DNA of 64,000 bases from Hyphomicrobiales bacterium (GCA_900473745.1 UCMW01000015.1:1-64000); one strand, 5' to 3'. Positions 39,028 through 49,526 are shown, numbered from the stretch's first letter. Numbers and translations: made by a program. The notes: generated by a model not told the origin, from the sequence alone.

Positions 39028-41763
39028 TCAAGACTTGCCAAGTTGTTTCTTGAGATCATAGAGCGCATCGAGCGCCTGGCGAGGCGTCAGATCGTCAAGA
39101 TCGAGTGAGCGCAAGGCCTCCTCGACCTTCGACGGGCCGGATTTCTGGATCTCCTCGCGGCGGACTGCGACCTGGAAAAGCGGCAGGTCGTCGATCAGCT
39201 GGGCGGCCGGGTTCTTGCGGTCGCTGTCTTCAAGACGCGTCAGGACCTCCCGCGCACGGGCGACGACGGCAGCGGGCAAGCCGGCGAGACGGGCGACCTG
39301 GATGCCATAGGAGCGATCGGCGGAACCGGGGCCGACCTCATGCAGGAAGATGACGTCGCCGTCCCACTCCTTCACCCGCATGGTGACGTTCGACATGCGG
39401 GCGAGCTTTTCCGAGAGCGCCGTCAATTCATGAAAATGGGTGGCGAAGAGCGAGCGGCAGCGGTTTGCTTCGTGCAGATGTTCGACGGCGGCCCAGGCGA
39501 TGGAGAGGCCGTCGAAGGTGGCGGTGCCACGGCCGATCTCGTCGAGGATAACCAGCGAGCGATCAGTCGCCTGGTTGAGGATGGCGGCAGTTTCGACCAT
39601 CTCCACCATGAAGGTGGAGCGGCCGCGCGCCAGATCGTCGGAAGCACCGACGCGGGAGAAGAGGCGGTCGACGATCCCGATATGGGCGGCACCTGATGGC
39701 ACGAAGGAGCCCATCTGGGCGAGGATGGCGATCAGCGCGTTCTGACGCAGGAAGGTCGATTTACCGCCCATGTTGGGACCTGTCAGGAGCCAGATGGCGC
39801 CGGGGCCCTTGGCATCATTGGGCGAGAGATCGCAATCGTTTGCGATAAAGGGGCTGGCGGCCTGACGGCGCAGCGCCTGCTCGACCACCGGATGGCGGCC
39901 GGCGGTGATGGCGAACATTCTCGAATCGTCGACCAGCGGGCGGCAGTAACCCTGCTCATCGGCAAGCGCAGCAAGGCCTGATGCGACGTCGATGACCGCA
40001 AGTGCCCGGGCCGCGGCCTTGATGGGTTCTGCGGCTGAGACGACCTGGCTTACCATCTGATCGAAGGCGGCGAGTTCCAGGGACAGTGCCTGGCCTGCGG
40101 CATTGGCGATCCGGCTTTCGAGATCGGCAAGCTCGGTCGTGGTGAAGCGCATGGCATTGGCCATGGTCTGGCGATGGATGAAGCGCGCTTTCGCCTCGTC
40201 GCCCTCGGTCATCGGGCCGGCATTGCCGGCGGTGACTTCGATGAAATAGCCGAGCACGTTGTTGTGTTTGATCTTCAGCGACTTGATGCCGGTTTCCTCA
40301 GCATATTGCAGTTGCAGGCCGGCAATGACGCGGCGGGACTGGTCGCGCAGTGCGCGCAGTTCGTCGAGCTCGGGGATGGCGCCATCGCGCAGAAAGCCGC
40401 CGTCGCGCTTCAGGAGCGGCAGTTCGTCGCCGAGCATCGAGGCCAGGCTGGAGCCAAGATCAGCGGGCAAGGCTGCGAGATCCGCAAGAGCCTCGGACAG
40501 CTCCGTCGGCAAGCGGGCCGGATCGAGCAGGCGACCGACTTCGGCAGAGGCGGCAAGGCCGGCGACGATGGCACCGAGGTCACGCGGGCCGCCGCGATCG
40601 AGTGCCAGACGGGAGAGCGCGCGTGGCATGTCGGGCACGCGCTTCAGCGCGTCACGCAGGCGGTCGACGAGGAGGCCATCGGCCAGCAAATGGGCGATCG
40701 AGTCCTGGCGGTCGGCAATCGCTTCCGGATCAGTCAGCGGCGACATCAGGCGCTCTGCCAGCAGGCGCGCGCCGCCGCCGGTCACGGTGCGGTCGATGGC
40801 CTTCAGGAGCGAGCCGTTGCGGTCGCCCGAGAGCGTCTTCACCAGTTCGAGATTGGCGCGGGTGGCGGGATCGATGAAGAGGGTGGACGCCGCATTCTGG
40901 CGTTCGGGCAGGCCGAGCGGCGGGCGCTCGGAGATCTGGGTCTTTTCGACATAGGCGACGGCGGCAGCCGCCGCTGCGATTTCGGCACGGGAGAAAGCGC
41001 CAAAGCCATCGAGCGTTCCGACACCGAAGTAACGCGCGATGCGGCCTTCGGCGCTGGCGCTGTCGAAGAGCACGCCCGGCTGGGGCACAACGACACGACC
41101 GAGTACGTCGAAGGCGGGCTTCAGCTCCTCGTCGTGGAAGATCGTATCGGGCACGATCAATTCGCGCGGCTCGATGCGCAGGATATCGGCGAGAAGCCGG
41201 GTCTCGGTGGTTTCGGCGAGGCGGAAGATGCCGGTGGAAATATCGATCCAGGCGAGTGCCAGTTGCGGGGCAGAGCCACCACGGATGCGGGCAAGCGCCA
41301 TCAGGTAATTCGATTCGAAGGGCGAGAGGAGCTTGTCCTCGGTGATTGTGCCGGGCGTGACGAGCCGCACGACGTCGCGCTTCACGACCGACTTCGAGCC
41401 GCGCTTCTTGGCCTCCGCCGGATCCTCGATCTGCTCGCAGACCGCAACGCGGAAGCCGAGCGAAATCAGCTTCTGCAGGTAGTCATCCGCCGCATGAACC
41501 GGCACGCCACACATGGGGATATCCTGGCCGAGATGCTGACCGCGCCGGGTCAGCGTGATGCCGAGCGCACGCGACGCATCGACCGCATCCTCGAAGAAGA
41601 GCTCGTAGAAATCGCCCATGCGATAGAAGAGCAGGCTGCCGGGATTGGCGGCCTTGATCTCGATGAATTGCTCCATCATCGGAGTGGCCGTTGCGCGGCT
41701 CTCTTCCGAGGTCAGCTCGGCGACGTTCAGGACATCACTCGGGGTGGCTTGATATAGCGTCAC
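39028..41763 (-). CDS. mutS: DNA mismatch repair protein MutS
   Basis: MutS binds mismatches and starts repair. The 911-residue protein shows the mismatch-contact motif [20 protein letters not shown] (F-x-E), core and clamp domains, and the ATPase with Walker [21 protein letters not shown] near residue 660, [20 protein letters not shown], and the ABC-like [10 protein letters not shown]. The apparent start is GTG at 41763 with only a weak GAG before it. [10 protein letters not shown], about 28 codons in, aligns with the start of shorter homologues, so the N-terminus is the uncertain part. It is divergent from maeB. Confidence 0.96.
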   Translation of the reverse strand: MTLYQATPSDVLNVAELTSEESRATATPMMEQFIEIKAANPGSLLFYRMGDFYELFFEDAVDASRALGITLTRRGQHLGQDIPMCGVPVHAADDYLQKLISLGFRVAVCEQIEDPAEAKKRGSKSVVKRDVVRLVTPGTITEDKLLSPFESNYLMALARIRGGSAPQLALAWIDISTGIFRLAETTETRLLADILRIEPRELIVPDTIFHDEELKPAFDVLGRVVVPQPGVLFDSASAEGRIARYFGVGTLDGFGAFSRAEIAAAAAAVAYVEKTQISERPPLGLPERQNAASTLFIDPATRANLELVKTLSGDRNGSLLKAIDRTVTGGGARLLAERLMSPLTDPEAIADRQDSIAHLLADGLLVDRLRDALKRVPDMPRALSRLALDRGGPRDLGAIVAGLAASAEVGRLLDPARLPTELSEALADLAALPADLGSSLASMLGDELPLLKRDGGFLRDGAIPELDELRALRDQSRRVIAGLQLQYAEETGIKSLKIKHNNVLGYFIEVTAGNAGPMTEGDEAKARFIHRQTMANAMRFTTTELADLESRIANAAGQALSLELAAFDQMVSQVVSAAEPIKAAARALAVIDVASGLAALADEQGYCRPLVDDSRMFAITAGRHPVVEQALRRQAASPFIANDCDLSPNDAKGPGAIWLLTGPNMGGKSTFLRQNALIAILAQMGSFVPSGAAHIGIVDRLFSRVGASDDLARGRSTFMVEMVETAAILNQATDRSLVILDEIGRGTATFDGLSIAWAAVEHLHEANRCRSLFATHFHELTALSEKLARMSNVTMRVKEWDGDVIFLHEVGPGSADRSYGIQVARLAGLPAAVVARAREVLTRLEDSDRKNPAAQLIDDLPLFQVAVRREEIQKSGPSKVEEALRSLDLDDLTPRQALDALYDLKKQLGKS

Positions 41764-41877
41764 GGGCTCAATGTTTTCTTGAAAAGGAAGTCGTGCAACA
41801 CTAACGACTTAAGGCGAGGAAAAACAACCAGGATGGGCCGGCGATCGCCCGCTGCCCACAACAAGGTGAGGGGAAGC

Positions 41878-44163
41878 ATGGCAAACGAGAAGACGACCGG
41901 CCGGACGAAAGTCTCGGTGACGGAACAGGAAGCGCTGGACTTTCACTCCCAAGGGCGCCCCGGCAAGCTGGAGATTACCCCGACCAAGCCGATGGCGACG
42001 CAGCGCGATCTATCGCTTGCCTATTCCCCCGGCGTTGCCGTTCCGGTCAAGGCGATCGCCGCTGATCCCGCCACGGCCTATGACTACACCACACGCGGCA
42101 ACATGGTGGCCGTCATCTCGAACGGCACGGCAATCCTGGGCTTGGGCAATCTCGGGGCACTCGCCTCCAAGCCGGTGATGGAAGGCAAGTCGGTTCTGTT
42201 CAAGCGCTTTGCCGATGTCGATTCGATCGATCTCGAGGTCGACACGGAGAATGTCGACGAATTCATCAACTGCGTGCGGTATCTCGGGCCTTCCTTCGGC
42301 GGCATCAATCTCGAAGACATCAAGGCGCCAGACTGCTTCATCATCGAAAGCCGGCTGCGCGAGCTGATGGACATTCCAGTCTTTCACGACGACCAGCACG
42401 GCACAGCGATCATTGCGGCTGCCGGCCTGATCAACGCGCTGGAACTGACCGGCCGCGACTTCAAGACGACGAAGCTCGTCTGCAACGGCGCCGGGGCGGC
42501 TGCCATCGCTTGCATCGAGCTGATCAAGGCGATGGGCTTCAACGGCGAGAACATCATTCTCTGCGACACCAAGGGCGTGATCTATCAGGGCCGCACCGAG
42601 GGCATGAACCAGTGGAAGTCGGCGCATGCGGTCAAGACCGACCGTCGCACGCTGACGGAAGCCATGGTGGGCGCCGATGTGGTGTTCGGGCTTTCGCAGA
42701 AGGGTGCGCTGTCTTCCGAGATGGTGGCCTCGATGGCTGACAATCCGATCATTTTCGCCATGGCCAATCCGGACCCGGAGATCACGCCGGAGGAGGTGGC
42801 GGCGATCCGCGACGATGCGATTATGGCAACCGGGCGTTCGGACTATCCGAACCAGGTGAACAATGTTCTGGGCTTTCCCTATATCTTCCGGGGTGCACTC
42901 GATGTACGGGCAAGCCAGATCAACGACGCGATGAAGATCGCCGCCGTTCGGGCGCTCGCGGATCTCGCGCGCGAGGATGTGCCCGACGATGTGGCGGCGG
43001 CCTATCAGGGCGAGCGGCCGCGCTTCGGGCCGCAATACATCATCCCCGTGCCCTTCGATCCGCGGCTGATCTCCGCCATTCCGGTGGCTGTCGCCAGGGC
43101 TGCGATGGAAAGCGGCGTGGCGCGCAAGGAAATTGAGGACCTCGGTGCCTATGCGCATGAGCTTTCCGCCCGGCGCGACCCGATCGCCGCGGCAACCCAG
43201 CGGATCTACGAGCATGTGCGCAGCCACCCCAAGCGCGTGGTCTTTGCAGAAGGCGAAGAGGAACAGGTGATGCGGGCGGCAATCGCCTTCGTCAACCAGG
43301 GGCTCGGCACCGCTATCCTGCTCGGCCGCGACGAGCCGCTGAAGGCGACCGCCGAGCGGGCCGGCATCGATCTCGACCGTCCCGGCATCGAGGTGGTCAA
43401 TGCGCGGCTCTCGACCCGGGTCGAGGCTTATACCGAATATCTCTACTCACGCCTGCAGCGGAAGGGCTACCTGCATCGCGATGCGCAGCGGCTGATCAAC
43501 ACCGATCGCAACCACTTTGCCGCCTGCATGGTGGCGCTGGGGGATGCGGATGCCATGGTGACCGGCACGACGCGCAACTATTCGACGGCACTCGAAGACG
43601 TCCGCCGCTGCATCGACACGGCACCCGGTCACCGCGTGATCGGCGTATCGCTGGCGCTGGCGCGCGGTCGCACGATCGTGGTCGCGGATACGGCAGTGCA
43701 TGACATGCCGACGGCCGAGGAGCTTGCCGATATCGCAGAAGAGGCCGCCGGGGTTGCGCTTCGGCTGGGGCTCGAGCCACGGGTGGCGCTGCTTGCCTAC
43801 TCGACCTTCGGCCATCCGACCGGCGAACGCTCGGAGCGGGTTCGCGAGGCCGTGAAGATCCTCGACCGGCGCGGCGTCTCCTTCGAATATGACGGCGAAA
43901 TGGGTGCGGATATCGCGCTCAACCAGCACCGGATGGAGCAGTATCCCTTCTGCCGCCTCTCGGGCACAGCCAATGTGCTGGTCATGCCGGCGATCCATTC
44001 GGCGGCGATCTCGACCAAGATGCTGCAGGAACTGGGCGGGCTGACCGTGATGGGGCCGCTGCTCATTGGCCTCGAAAAGTCGGTACAGATCGCGCAGATG
44101 GGCGCCAAGGACAGCGATATCGTCAATATGGCAGCGATCGCGGCCTATAACGCGGCGGGTTAA
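41878..44163 (+). CDS. maeB: NADP-type malic enzyme with phosphotransacetylase domain
   Basis: This decarboxylates malate to pyruvate with NAD(P)H formation. The 761-residue protein has a malic enzyme part (about 1-430: LAYSPGVAVPVKAI, VFHDDQHGTAIIAAAGLINA, KLVCNGAGAAAIACIELIKA) and a C-terminal phosphotransacetylase-like part (about 440-761: RVVFAEGEEEQVMRAAIAFV, GTANVLVMPAIHSAAISTKM). The latter is usually regulatory, not active. The N-terminal sequence is closer to rhizobial Tme (NADP) than Dme (NAD), judged from memory. The ATG at 41878 follows GGTGAGGGGAAGC; a longer in-frame start lacks this. The stop overlaps the convergent LysR gene by four bases. Confidence 0.95.
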   Translation: MANEKTTGRTKVSVTEQEALDFHSQGRPGKLEITPTKPMATQRDLSLAYSPGVAVPVKAIAADPATAYDYTTRGNMVAVISNGTAILGLGNLGALASKPVMEGKSVLFKRFADVDSIDLEVDTENVDEFINCVRYLGPSFGGINLEDIKAPDCFIIESRLRELMDIPVFHDDQHGTAIIAAAGLINALELTGRDFKTTKLVCNGAGAAAIACIELIKAMGFNGENIILCDTKGVIYQGRTEGMNQWKSAHAVKTDRRTLTEAMVGADVVFGLSQKGALSSEMVASMADNPIIFAMANPDPEITPEEVAAIRDDAIMATGRSDYPNQVNNVLGFPYIFRGALDVRASQINDAMKIAAVRALADLAREDVPDDVAAAYQGERPRFGPQYIIPVPFDPRLISAIPVAVARAAMESGVARKEIEDLGAYAHELSARRDPIAAATQRIYEHVRSHPKRVVFAEGEEEQVMRAAIAFVNQGLGTAILLGRDEPLKATAERAGIDLDRPGIEVVNARLSTRVEAYTEYLYSRLQRKGYLHRDAQRLINTDRNHFAACMVALGDADAMVTGTTRNYSTALEDVRRCIDTAPGHRVIGVSLALARGRTIVVADTAVHDMPTAEELADIAEEAAGVALRLGLEPRVALLAYSTFGHPTGERSERVREAVKILDRRGVSFEYDGEMGADIALNQHRMEQYPFCRLSGTANVLVMPAIHSAAISTKMLQELGGLTVMGPLLIGLEKSVQIAQMGAKDSDIVNMAAIAAYNAAG

Positions 44164-45077
44164 GCGAAGACCGGAGCGGCTTTTGCGAGCCGCTCCATGT
44201 CGTCCTCGATCTCGCCCTTCAGCCAGCGTTTGAACTTCTCCACCTTGCCGGAGCGCCTCGCATTTTCTGATGTCACGAAGTAGTGTCCGAAGCCGGTTTT
44301 GACCGCCGGCCCAAAGGGCGCGACGAGCTGGCCGTGCTGCAGCTGATGCGAGGCGATCGTCTGCCAGGCGAGCATCACCCCCTGCCCCGCAATTGTCGCG
44401 TCGAGGCAGAGCGATGCTTCGCTGAAGGTGTGGCGCGCCTTGATCTCGGCGCCTTCAAGACCGACCGCCGATAACCAGACATCCCATGTGAACATGGCCC
44501 TGCCATCGATGACCTTCGGCAGGTCGAGAATATCGGCGGCTTCGCGCAGTTTTTCGGCCATGGCCGGGGTGCAGAGCGGCGCCACTCGCTGATTGAGGAT
44601 CAGTTCAGCCTTGAAACCCGGCCAGTGGCCGCGTCCGACACGAATTCTGAGATCGACATCCGTCTGGCTGGCATCGGTCAGGCGGTCGTTCGCGTCGATG
44701 CGCAGGCTGATTTCGGGAAAGCGCTCCGAGAAAGCCGCGATGCGGTGCACGAGCCAGCGGGCGGCGAAGACCGGCGCCACGGAGATGGTGAGCAATGTGT
44801 CGTCGCTACGTCTGGCGAGCGCCACGGCGCCCGAGAGGTGGCGAAAGCCATCGGAAAGACGCGCCAGCATATCGGTCGCCGTATCGACCGGAACCATGCC
44901 GCGGCCGGTGCGCTCGAAAAGCGGGCGGCTGAGTTGCTGCTCGGTCTTGATGACCTGCTGGCTGACGGCGCCGATGGAGACGCCGAGCTCTTCCGCCGCC
45001 GCCTGGAGTGAGCCGAGGCGAGCAACGGCTTCGACGGCGCGCAGGCCATTCAGATGCACCTGATTGAGGTTCTTCAT
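44160..45077 (-). CDS. LysR-family regulator (GcvA-like)
   Basis: A 305-residue LysR-type transcription factor. The winged helix-turn-helix covers about 7-66 (LRAVEAVARLGSLQAAAEEL, SIGAVSQQVIKTEQQL) and the effector domain 95-295, with the GcvA-subfamily traits WLVHRIAAFSERFPEISLRI and GQGVMLAWQTIASHQLQHGQ. The target is unknown. It converges on maeB with overlapping ends and is divergent from a small ORF at 45195, the only gene in position for classical LysR control. The N-terminal ATG at 45077 is the family-typical start. Confidence 0.9.
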   Translation of the reverse strand: MKNLNQVHLNGLRAVEAVARLGSLQAAAEELGVSIGAVSQQVIKTEQQLSRPLFERTGRGMVPVDTATDMLARLSDGFRHLSGAVALARRSDDTLLTISVAPVFAARWLVHRIAAFSERFPEISLRIDANDRLTDASQTDVDLRIRVGRGHWPGFKAELILNQRVAPLCTPAMAEKLREAADILDLPKVIDGRAMFTWDVWLSAVGLEGAEIKARHTFSEASLCLDATIAGQGVMLAWQTIASHQLQHGQLVAPFGPAVKTGFGHYFVTSENARRSGKVEKFKRWLKGEIEDDMERLAKAAPVFA

Positions 45078-45194
45078 ATAGGAAAGCTATAGTCGGCCGC
45101 GGCAAAACTCAATTGAATTTCGCAAACTGAAGGCCGATGATGAAGCCTCTTCGGAAGGTTTATACCTCCCTCTCAGCGCATAGAGGCCCAAGCC

Positions 45195-45419
45195 ATGTTC
45201 GAGTTTCTCTGGAGACAACGTGAACCGACCCCGGTAAATCGTGACTGGCGGCATGATCCCATGGGGCATCCGGCCTTGCGGGAGATGAGCCTTCGGGAGC
45301 TTGGCGACCTGCCCATGGTGGCGGAAGCGCCGATGCGGGTGGCAAGGGTCGAGGTGACGGAGGATTGCCGGCGCGGTGTCAGTCGGGTGCAATCAGGCGG
45401 ATGCGCTGTTTCACGATGA
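45195..45419 (+). CDS. Small hypothetical protein
   Basis: In the 455-base gap between the LysR gene and olsB there is a 74-codon frame starting ATG 45195, eight bases behind AGAGG. The first 40 residues, RDWRHDPMGHPALREMSLRE and ELGDLP, look like short rhizobial proteins with an N-terminal DWR..PL.HP.L..M...ELADLP pattern, so at least that part is probably real. The tail is Arg/Val-rich and unlike them. No function is known. It is divergent from the LysR regulator. Confidence 0.5.
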   Translation: MFEFLWRQREPTPVNRDWRHDPMGHPALREMSLRELGDLPMVAEAPMRVARVEVTEDCRRGVSRVQSGGCAVSR

Positions 45420-45437
45420 TCGGCAAGCACTCAGGAC

Positions 45438-45530
45438 TTTGTGGCTCGGCTTCGCCGCCCCCCTCATTCCATGGTGCAACGAGTTGCACCTGTGCGCTCT
45501 GCGCTACGTTCTCCCCGATGGGGAGAAGAG
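45438..45530. repeat. Palindromic intergenic mosaic-type repeat
   Basis: Right before the olsB 3' end lies a dense palindromic stretch. It contains a GGCTCGGCTTCGCCGCC run, the 8-bp stem GGTGCAAC-GA-GTTGCACC (45473-45490), and TTCTCCCC-GAT-GGGGAGAA (45509-45527). This composition resembles dispersed RIME/REP-like elements of rhizobia. It may also end olsB transcripts. Confidence 0.55.
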
Positions 45531-45532
45531 GA

Positions 45533-46414
45533 TCAGCTGGCGCTGGCGAAGCGGCCGGCGTCAGCGCCGTAATAGTTGACGTAGCGCCCGGAGATGCTGG
45601 CGATGGGCAGGATGATCAGAACATCCGTCGTGTTGAAAGCCTGGTCAACGACGGCGCCATTGCCGACCATGGCACCGAGGCGCAGGTAACCCTTGATCAG
45701 CGGCGGCATGGCGAAGAGCGCGCGGCGGGCATTGATGGCTTCTGATGGCATAAGGTCCATCTCGCGGTAGAGATGGGGCAGCGCGTCGACCGCCCACTCG
45801 CCCTTGGCAACGGCATTCTGATGCAGGAAGGAGAGCGCCAGCGCATGTTCCTCCGGCTGCGTGCCGGGGAAGGAGCCGCAGCCAAACATGGCATCGATTC
45901 GGTGATGCAAGGCATAGGCCCAGCAGCCCTGCCAGAGAAGTTCGACCGTGCGCTTCGTGCGATATTGCGGCAGCACGCAGGAGCGACCAAGCTCCATGAA
46001 GCGCTTTTCCGGATGGCGGGCGACGAGTGCATCGACGCCGAATTCGGAGCCGGAATAGAAGCCGCCATGGGCGATCGCCACTTCATGGCGCAGCAGGCGG
46101 TAGGTGCCGACGATCTGGTCTTCGGCATCGCCGTCGATCGAGCGATCAAGAACCAGAAGATGATCGCAGAGTGAGTCCCAGCTGTCGACTTCACGGCCGC
46201 GGCGGGCATCTTCGACGCAGACCTGCGCCTTCATTTCATCGACGAAAACGCGGTAGCGCACGGCCTGGGCCGCGTCGATCTCTCTCTCGGTGCGGGCAAT
46301 GCGGGTCTCGAGATTGCCGATCCGCCCGAGGATATCACGGGATGCAGGCTGTCCCAGCGGCGCGGCCGCCGGATTTGCCAGGTGAAGGTCTCGTTCGATC
46401 AGTTCCACGCTCAT
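45533..46414 (-). CDS. olsB: Ornithine N-alpha-acyltransferase
   Basis: OlsB transfers a 3-hydroxyacyl group from ACP to the alpha-amino group of ornithine, the first step of ornithine-lipid synthesis, important in phosphate-starved rhizobia. The 293-residue protein has an autoinducer-synthase-like GNAT fold: RYRVFVDEMKAQVCVEDARR, DHLLVLDRSIDG and IVGTYRLLRHEVA, FMELGRSCVLPQYRTKRTVE, and FGCGSFPGTQPEEHALALSF. The C-terminus ends with the dimer-like ALFAMPPLIKGYLRLGAMVG segment. Position near the malic enzyme gene agrees with Sinorhizobium. olsA is not adjacent, as usual in this family. Confidence 0.92.
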   Translation of the reverse strand: MSVELIERDLHLANPAAAPLGQPASRDILGRIGNLETRIARTEREIDAAQAVRYRVFVDEMKAQVCVEDARRGREVDSWDSLCDHLLVLDRSIDGDAEDQIVGTYRLLRHEVAIAHGGFYSGSEFGVDALVARHPEKRFMELGRSCVLPQYRTKRTVELLWQGCWAYALHHRIDAMFGCGSFPGTQPEEHALALSFLHQNAVAKGEWAVDALPHLYREMDLMPSEAINARRALFAMPPLIKGYLRLGAMVGNGAVVDQAFNTTDVLIILPIASISGRYVNYYGADAGRFASAS

Positions 46415-46500
46415 CGGATCTATCCAGCGTTGAAGTCACGGGCCTTTAAACACGAGACTGCTACAGGAAAGTGACAAAACTTCGGAGGCTTTCGCCGCCG

Positions 46501-46998
46501 TCAAACCTCCGGCGGCTTCGGCTTTCGGTGCTGGATGATCTCGTCGATGACGATGAAGATCGCGCCGATGGTAATGAAGCTGTCGGCCAGGTTGAAGACG
46601 GCGAAGGACCAGGTCTGGGTGTAGAAGAGGATATAGTCGACCACATAGCCATAGGTGAGGCGGTCGATGATGTTGCCGAGCGCGCCCGCAATGATCATCG
46701 CGAAGCCGAGATGGGCGAAATGCTGCTCGGGGCCGGTCTTGCGCCAGAGCCACAGCACGAAACCGACGATGATGAGGCGCAGCCCGACGATGAACCAGCT
46801 GTCGAGATGCGACAGCATGGAGAAGGCGACACCGAGATTATGGGTGCGGTAGAGCGCCCAGAAAGGCATGACCGGGATCAGCTCATGCATCGGCAGAGTG
46901 ACTTCCACCGCATATTTGATGGCCTGATCTAGGATCAGGGCGATGGCGATGAAGGTCAGAACCGGGCCGGGCCGGTTGAAGGCGGCAAGCATGGTCAC
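46501..46998 (-). CDS. lspA: Lipoprotein signal peptidase
   Basis: LspA is the inner-membrane aspartyl protease that removes signal peptides from prolipoproteins after diacylglycerol addition. The 165-residue protein has four helices. Its catalytic aspartates sit in [20 protein letters not shown] and [20 protein letters not shown], and [12 protein letters not shown] is the substrate-site loop. The GTG at 46998 overlaps the upstream methyltransferase stop (GTGA); an ATG two codons later is the alternative. It works one step before lnt. Confidence 0.95.
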   Translation of the reverse strand: MTMLAAFNRPGPVLTFIAIALILDQAIKYAVEVTLPMHELIPVMPFWALYRTHNLGVAFSMLSHLDSWFIVGLRLIIVGFVLWLWRKTGPEQHFAHLGFAMIIAGALGNIIDRLTYGYVVDYILFYTQTWSFAVFNLADSFITIGAIFIVIDEIIQHRKPKPPEV

Positions 46999-47855
46999 TG
47001 GGCTCCGTCGAGGGCGAGCAGGTGGCGGCGGACCTCGAACAGCATGACGCCCGTGGCGACTGCGAGGTTCAGGCTGTCGGCCATGCCGACCTGGGGAATG
47101 CGGGCGAGCTTGTCTGCGGCTTGAGCCAGTTCATCCGGCAGGCCTGATTGTTCATTGCCCATCATCAGGATGACCGGCTTGGAGCGGTAGTCGATGGTGC
47201 GGTAATCGACGGCGCCGGCCAGATGCGTGGCGACGAGGCGGGCATCCACCGACTTCTTCCACTTGAGGAAATCGGCAGGCGTGGTCTTCACCAGCGGCAG
47301 TGCGAACATCGAGCCCATGGTGGCGCGAACGGTTTCCATGGAGAAGGGATCGGTGCAGTCGCCAACCAGAATGACGCCGGAGGCACCGGCGGCGTCGGCC
47401 GTGCGGATGATGGTGCCGAGATTGCCGGGATCGCGGACGCGGTCGAGCGCGATCCAGGTTTCCGAGCCCTTCGGCTGGATGTCCTTGAGCGGCGTCCAGC
47501 GCTGATCGAAGACGGCGGCGACCATTTGCGGGTTGTCGCGCCTCGTGATCGAGGACATCACCTTTTCGCTCACTTCCAGCACAAGGCCGCCGGCGGCGAC
47601 GGTGCGGGCGGCGACCTTCTCGACCAGCGGCTTGCCCTTGCCGGCCTTGGCATAGACGAGGGTGCGGATGGTCCAGCCGCGATCAAGCGCGTCGATGACC
47701 AGCTTCAGGCCTTCAGCAAGGAAGGTGCGGCTTTCGTCGCGGCTCTTCTTCTGGGAGAGCGCCTTGATATCCTTGATGATGGGATTGGCGAGGCTGGTGA
47801 CTTCCTTGACCTGACCGACGCGGCGCGGGCCCTCGTTTCGATAGTCGTCGGTCAT
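46995..47855 (-). CDS. TrmH/SpoU-family RNA methyltransferase
   Basis: A 286-residue SPOUT methyltransferase, likely a 2'-O-methylase of rRNA or tRNA. An N-terminal substrate-binding domain (about 1-100) begins [20 protein letters not shown]. The knotted SPOUT domain has the three usual motifs: [40 protein letters not shown] and [20 protein letters not shown]. The RNA target is not determinable. It is coupled on both sides by four-base overlaps, with the class I methyltransferase upstream and lspA downstream. Confidence 0.92.
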   Translation of the reverse strand: MTDDYRNEGPRRVGQVKEVTSLANPIIKDIKALSQKKSRDESRTFLAEGLKLVIDALDRGWTIRTLVYAKAGKGKPLVEKVAARTVAAGGLVLEVSEKVMSSITRRDNPQMVAAVFDQRWTPLKDIQPKGSETWIALDRVRDPGNLGTIIRTADAAGASGVILVGDCTDPFSMETVRATMGSMFALPLVKTTPADFLKWKKSVDARLVATHLAGAVDYRTIDYRSKPVILMMGNEQSGLPDELAQAADKLARIPQVGMADSLNLAVATGVMLFEVRRHLLALDGAQ

Positions 47856-49039
47856 TTCGGCACCCAGCGGCTGAAGAGAGAGGTGGAGAGCGCACGCCCC
47901 GGCGTCTTGCCGTCGAGGCCGGCCTCGCGGATGACGAGTTCGCCTGACTCGACGAGGCCACCCTTGCCGCGCATGGTCTCACGCATCAGTTCGTGGATGG
48001 AATAGAAGCTCGCGCGGATTGAATAGGCTGTCAGCACCAGGCCAACCGCCTTGGGCGCTAGAAGCTCGCGGCAGATATCGAGCATCAGCGGCAGGTGATC
48101 GAAGAGCTGCCAGACTTCGCCATTGGGGCCACGGCCGAATTTCGGCGGGTCGGTGAGGATGATGTCGTAGTGGTGGCCGCGACGCTCCTCGCGCAGGATG
48201 AACTTCATCGCATCCTCGCAGATCCAGCGGATCGGCGCCTTGTCGAGGCGGCTCAACGACTGGTTCTCGCGCGCCCAGCCGATCGCCTTCTTCGAGGCAT
48301 CGACATGGGTGACTTCGGCACCGGCAGCGGCCGCGACCAGCGAGGCGACACCGGTATAGCCGAAGAGGTTCAGGACCTTCAGCGGCCGATCGGCAGCCTC
48401 GATCTTCTGCTTCATCCAGCTCCAATGGGCGATCTGCTCGGGAAACACGCCGACATGGCGGAAGGCGGTGAAGCGGCCGTGAAAATCCACACCCAGCAGA
48501 GAGAGCGGCCAGGTTTCGCCGAGCGCCTCGCGCTGGAAGCGCCAGCGTCCCATGCCGTCTTCATCCGTGTCGCCGGTGAACACGGCATCGGCCTTGTCCC
48601 AAACGTGGGAAGGCAGCGCCTTCGGCCACAGGGCCTGCGCTTCCGGCCGCACAATGCGATAGGGACCATATTGCTCTAGCTTCAACCCGTCGCCACTGTC
48701 GATCAGGTGAAAATCGCCGGCGCCCGAGGATTCCAGGATCAGCGGCACGCGCTCGGTCGGACGATCACCGTTGCGGACCGTCAGAACGCGGGCGGGTTCC
48801 GACGACGCATCGTGCGTTTGCGGCTGGGGCTTTGCCTTGGTGGCCTCGGCTTCGCGGCGCGGCGGACGGGCCGGGCGCTCGTCCCTGCCCTTCGATGCGT
48901 AAGGCTTCGCCGTTGCCGGCCGCTCCGCACCACTGCCTTTCGCCTTCGCTCCCGGGAATGGCTTGGCGCCGGGGCGACGTTCCTTGTTCTTCACGTCAAT
49001 GATCCGTGGGTCGTGTTCGTCTCGGCCAGCCCTTAGCAT
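47852..49039 (-). CDS. Class I SAM-dependent rRNA methyltransferase (RlmI-like)
   Basis: A 395-residue protein. The first 90 residues are a basic, Lys/Pro/Ala-rich disordered extension. After a small beta domain, the Rossmann domain has motif I LKVLNLFGYTGVASLVAAAA and IILTDPPKFGRGPNGEVWQL, the DPP motif and neighbouring pattern of rRNA m5C/m2G enzymes of the RlmI/RlmK group. The base target is unknown. The start is uncertain: ATG 49039 or GTG 48994, neither with a good ribosome site. Stop and next start overlap (ATGA). Confidence 0.85.
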   Translation of the reverse strand: MLRAGRDEHDPRIIDVKNKERRPGAKPFPGAKAKGSGAERPATAKPYASKGRDERPARPPRREAEATKAKPQPQTHDASSEPARVLTVRNGDRPTERVPLILESSGAGDFHLIDSGDGLKLEQYGPYRIVRPEAQALWPKALPSHVWDKADAVFTGDTDEDGMGRWRFQREALGETWPLSLLGVDFHGRFTAFRHVGVFPEQIAHWSWMKQKIEAADRPLKVLNLFGYTGVASLVAAAAGAEVTHVDASKKAIGWARENQSLSRLDKAPIRWICEDAMKFILREERRGHHYDIILTDPPKFGRGPNGEVWQLFDHLPLMLDICRELLAPKAVGLVLTAYSIRASFYSIHELMRETMRGKGGLVESGELVIREAGLDGKTPGRALSTSLFSRWVPK

Positions 49040-49090
49040 TGCCGGCCCGGCGCGGAAAGGAAATTTGCCGCGAATTCGCTGCGCCCAGCC

Positions 49091-49435
49091 TTACTTGGCG
49101 CCGAGTTGCGGAAGCGTGGCGCCGGCGATTTCTTCGGCGCGGGTTTTCTGCCGGTCGGCTTCGGCCTGCCACTGCTGGGCCACACGCGACTGGCTGCGGG
49201 CCTTCTTGCGATGCTTGCCCTGTGTGAACCAGGTGACAATAGCGCCGAGCAGCACGCCCAGCATGACGGCGAGAATGAGAAGCACGAAGAGGGGTGCGGA
49301 GGCCGACAAAGCCTGATCGGCTGGATCGAAGGGATTGAGCGCGAGCCTGACGGGCGCGCGGTTGGCGACGGCCAGAACAATCAGGAGAACGCCGAGCGGA
49401 ACGAATACCACGAGGCTCACGACTTTCCGGATCAT
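49091..49435 (-). CDS. LapA-domain membrane protein
   Basis: A 114-residue inner-membrane protein with two helices (about 4-24 and 46-68) separated by a short periplasmic loop, NRAPVRLALNPFDPADQALS, which carries the NR..V.L..NP pattern of LapA/YciS (DUF1049) proteins. The cytosolic C-terminal tail is basic and helical (KHRKKARSQSRVAQQWQAEA). In E. coli the related LapA assists LPS assembly control. It lies downstream of ihfB on the same strand and is probably cotranscribed. Confidence 0.85.
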   Translation of the reverse strand: MIRKVVSLVVFVPLGVLLIVLAVANRAPVRLALNPFDPADQALSASAPLFVLLILAVMLGVLLGAIVTWFTQGKHRKKARSQSRVAQQWQAEADRQKTRAEEIAGATLPQLGAK

Positions 49436-49526
49436 CTCGAAACTCCCTGTTCTGTCCGAGGGCCATCAAGGCACCTCATTCGTCTCAAGTTAAGGACAGA
49501 GGCGGAATTTTCAACGCGAAAAGCGC

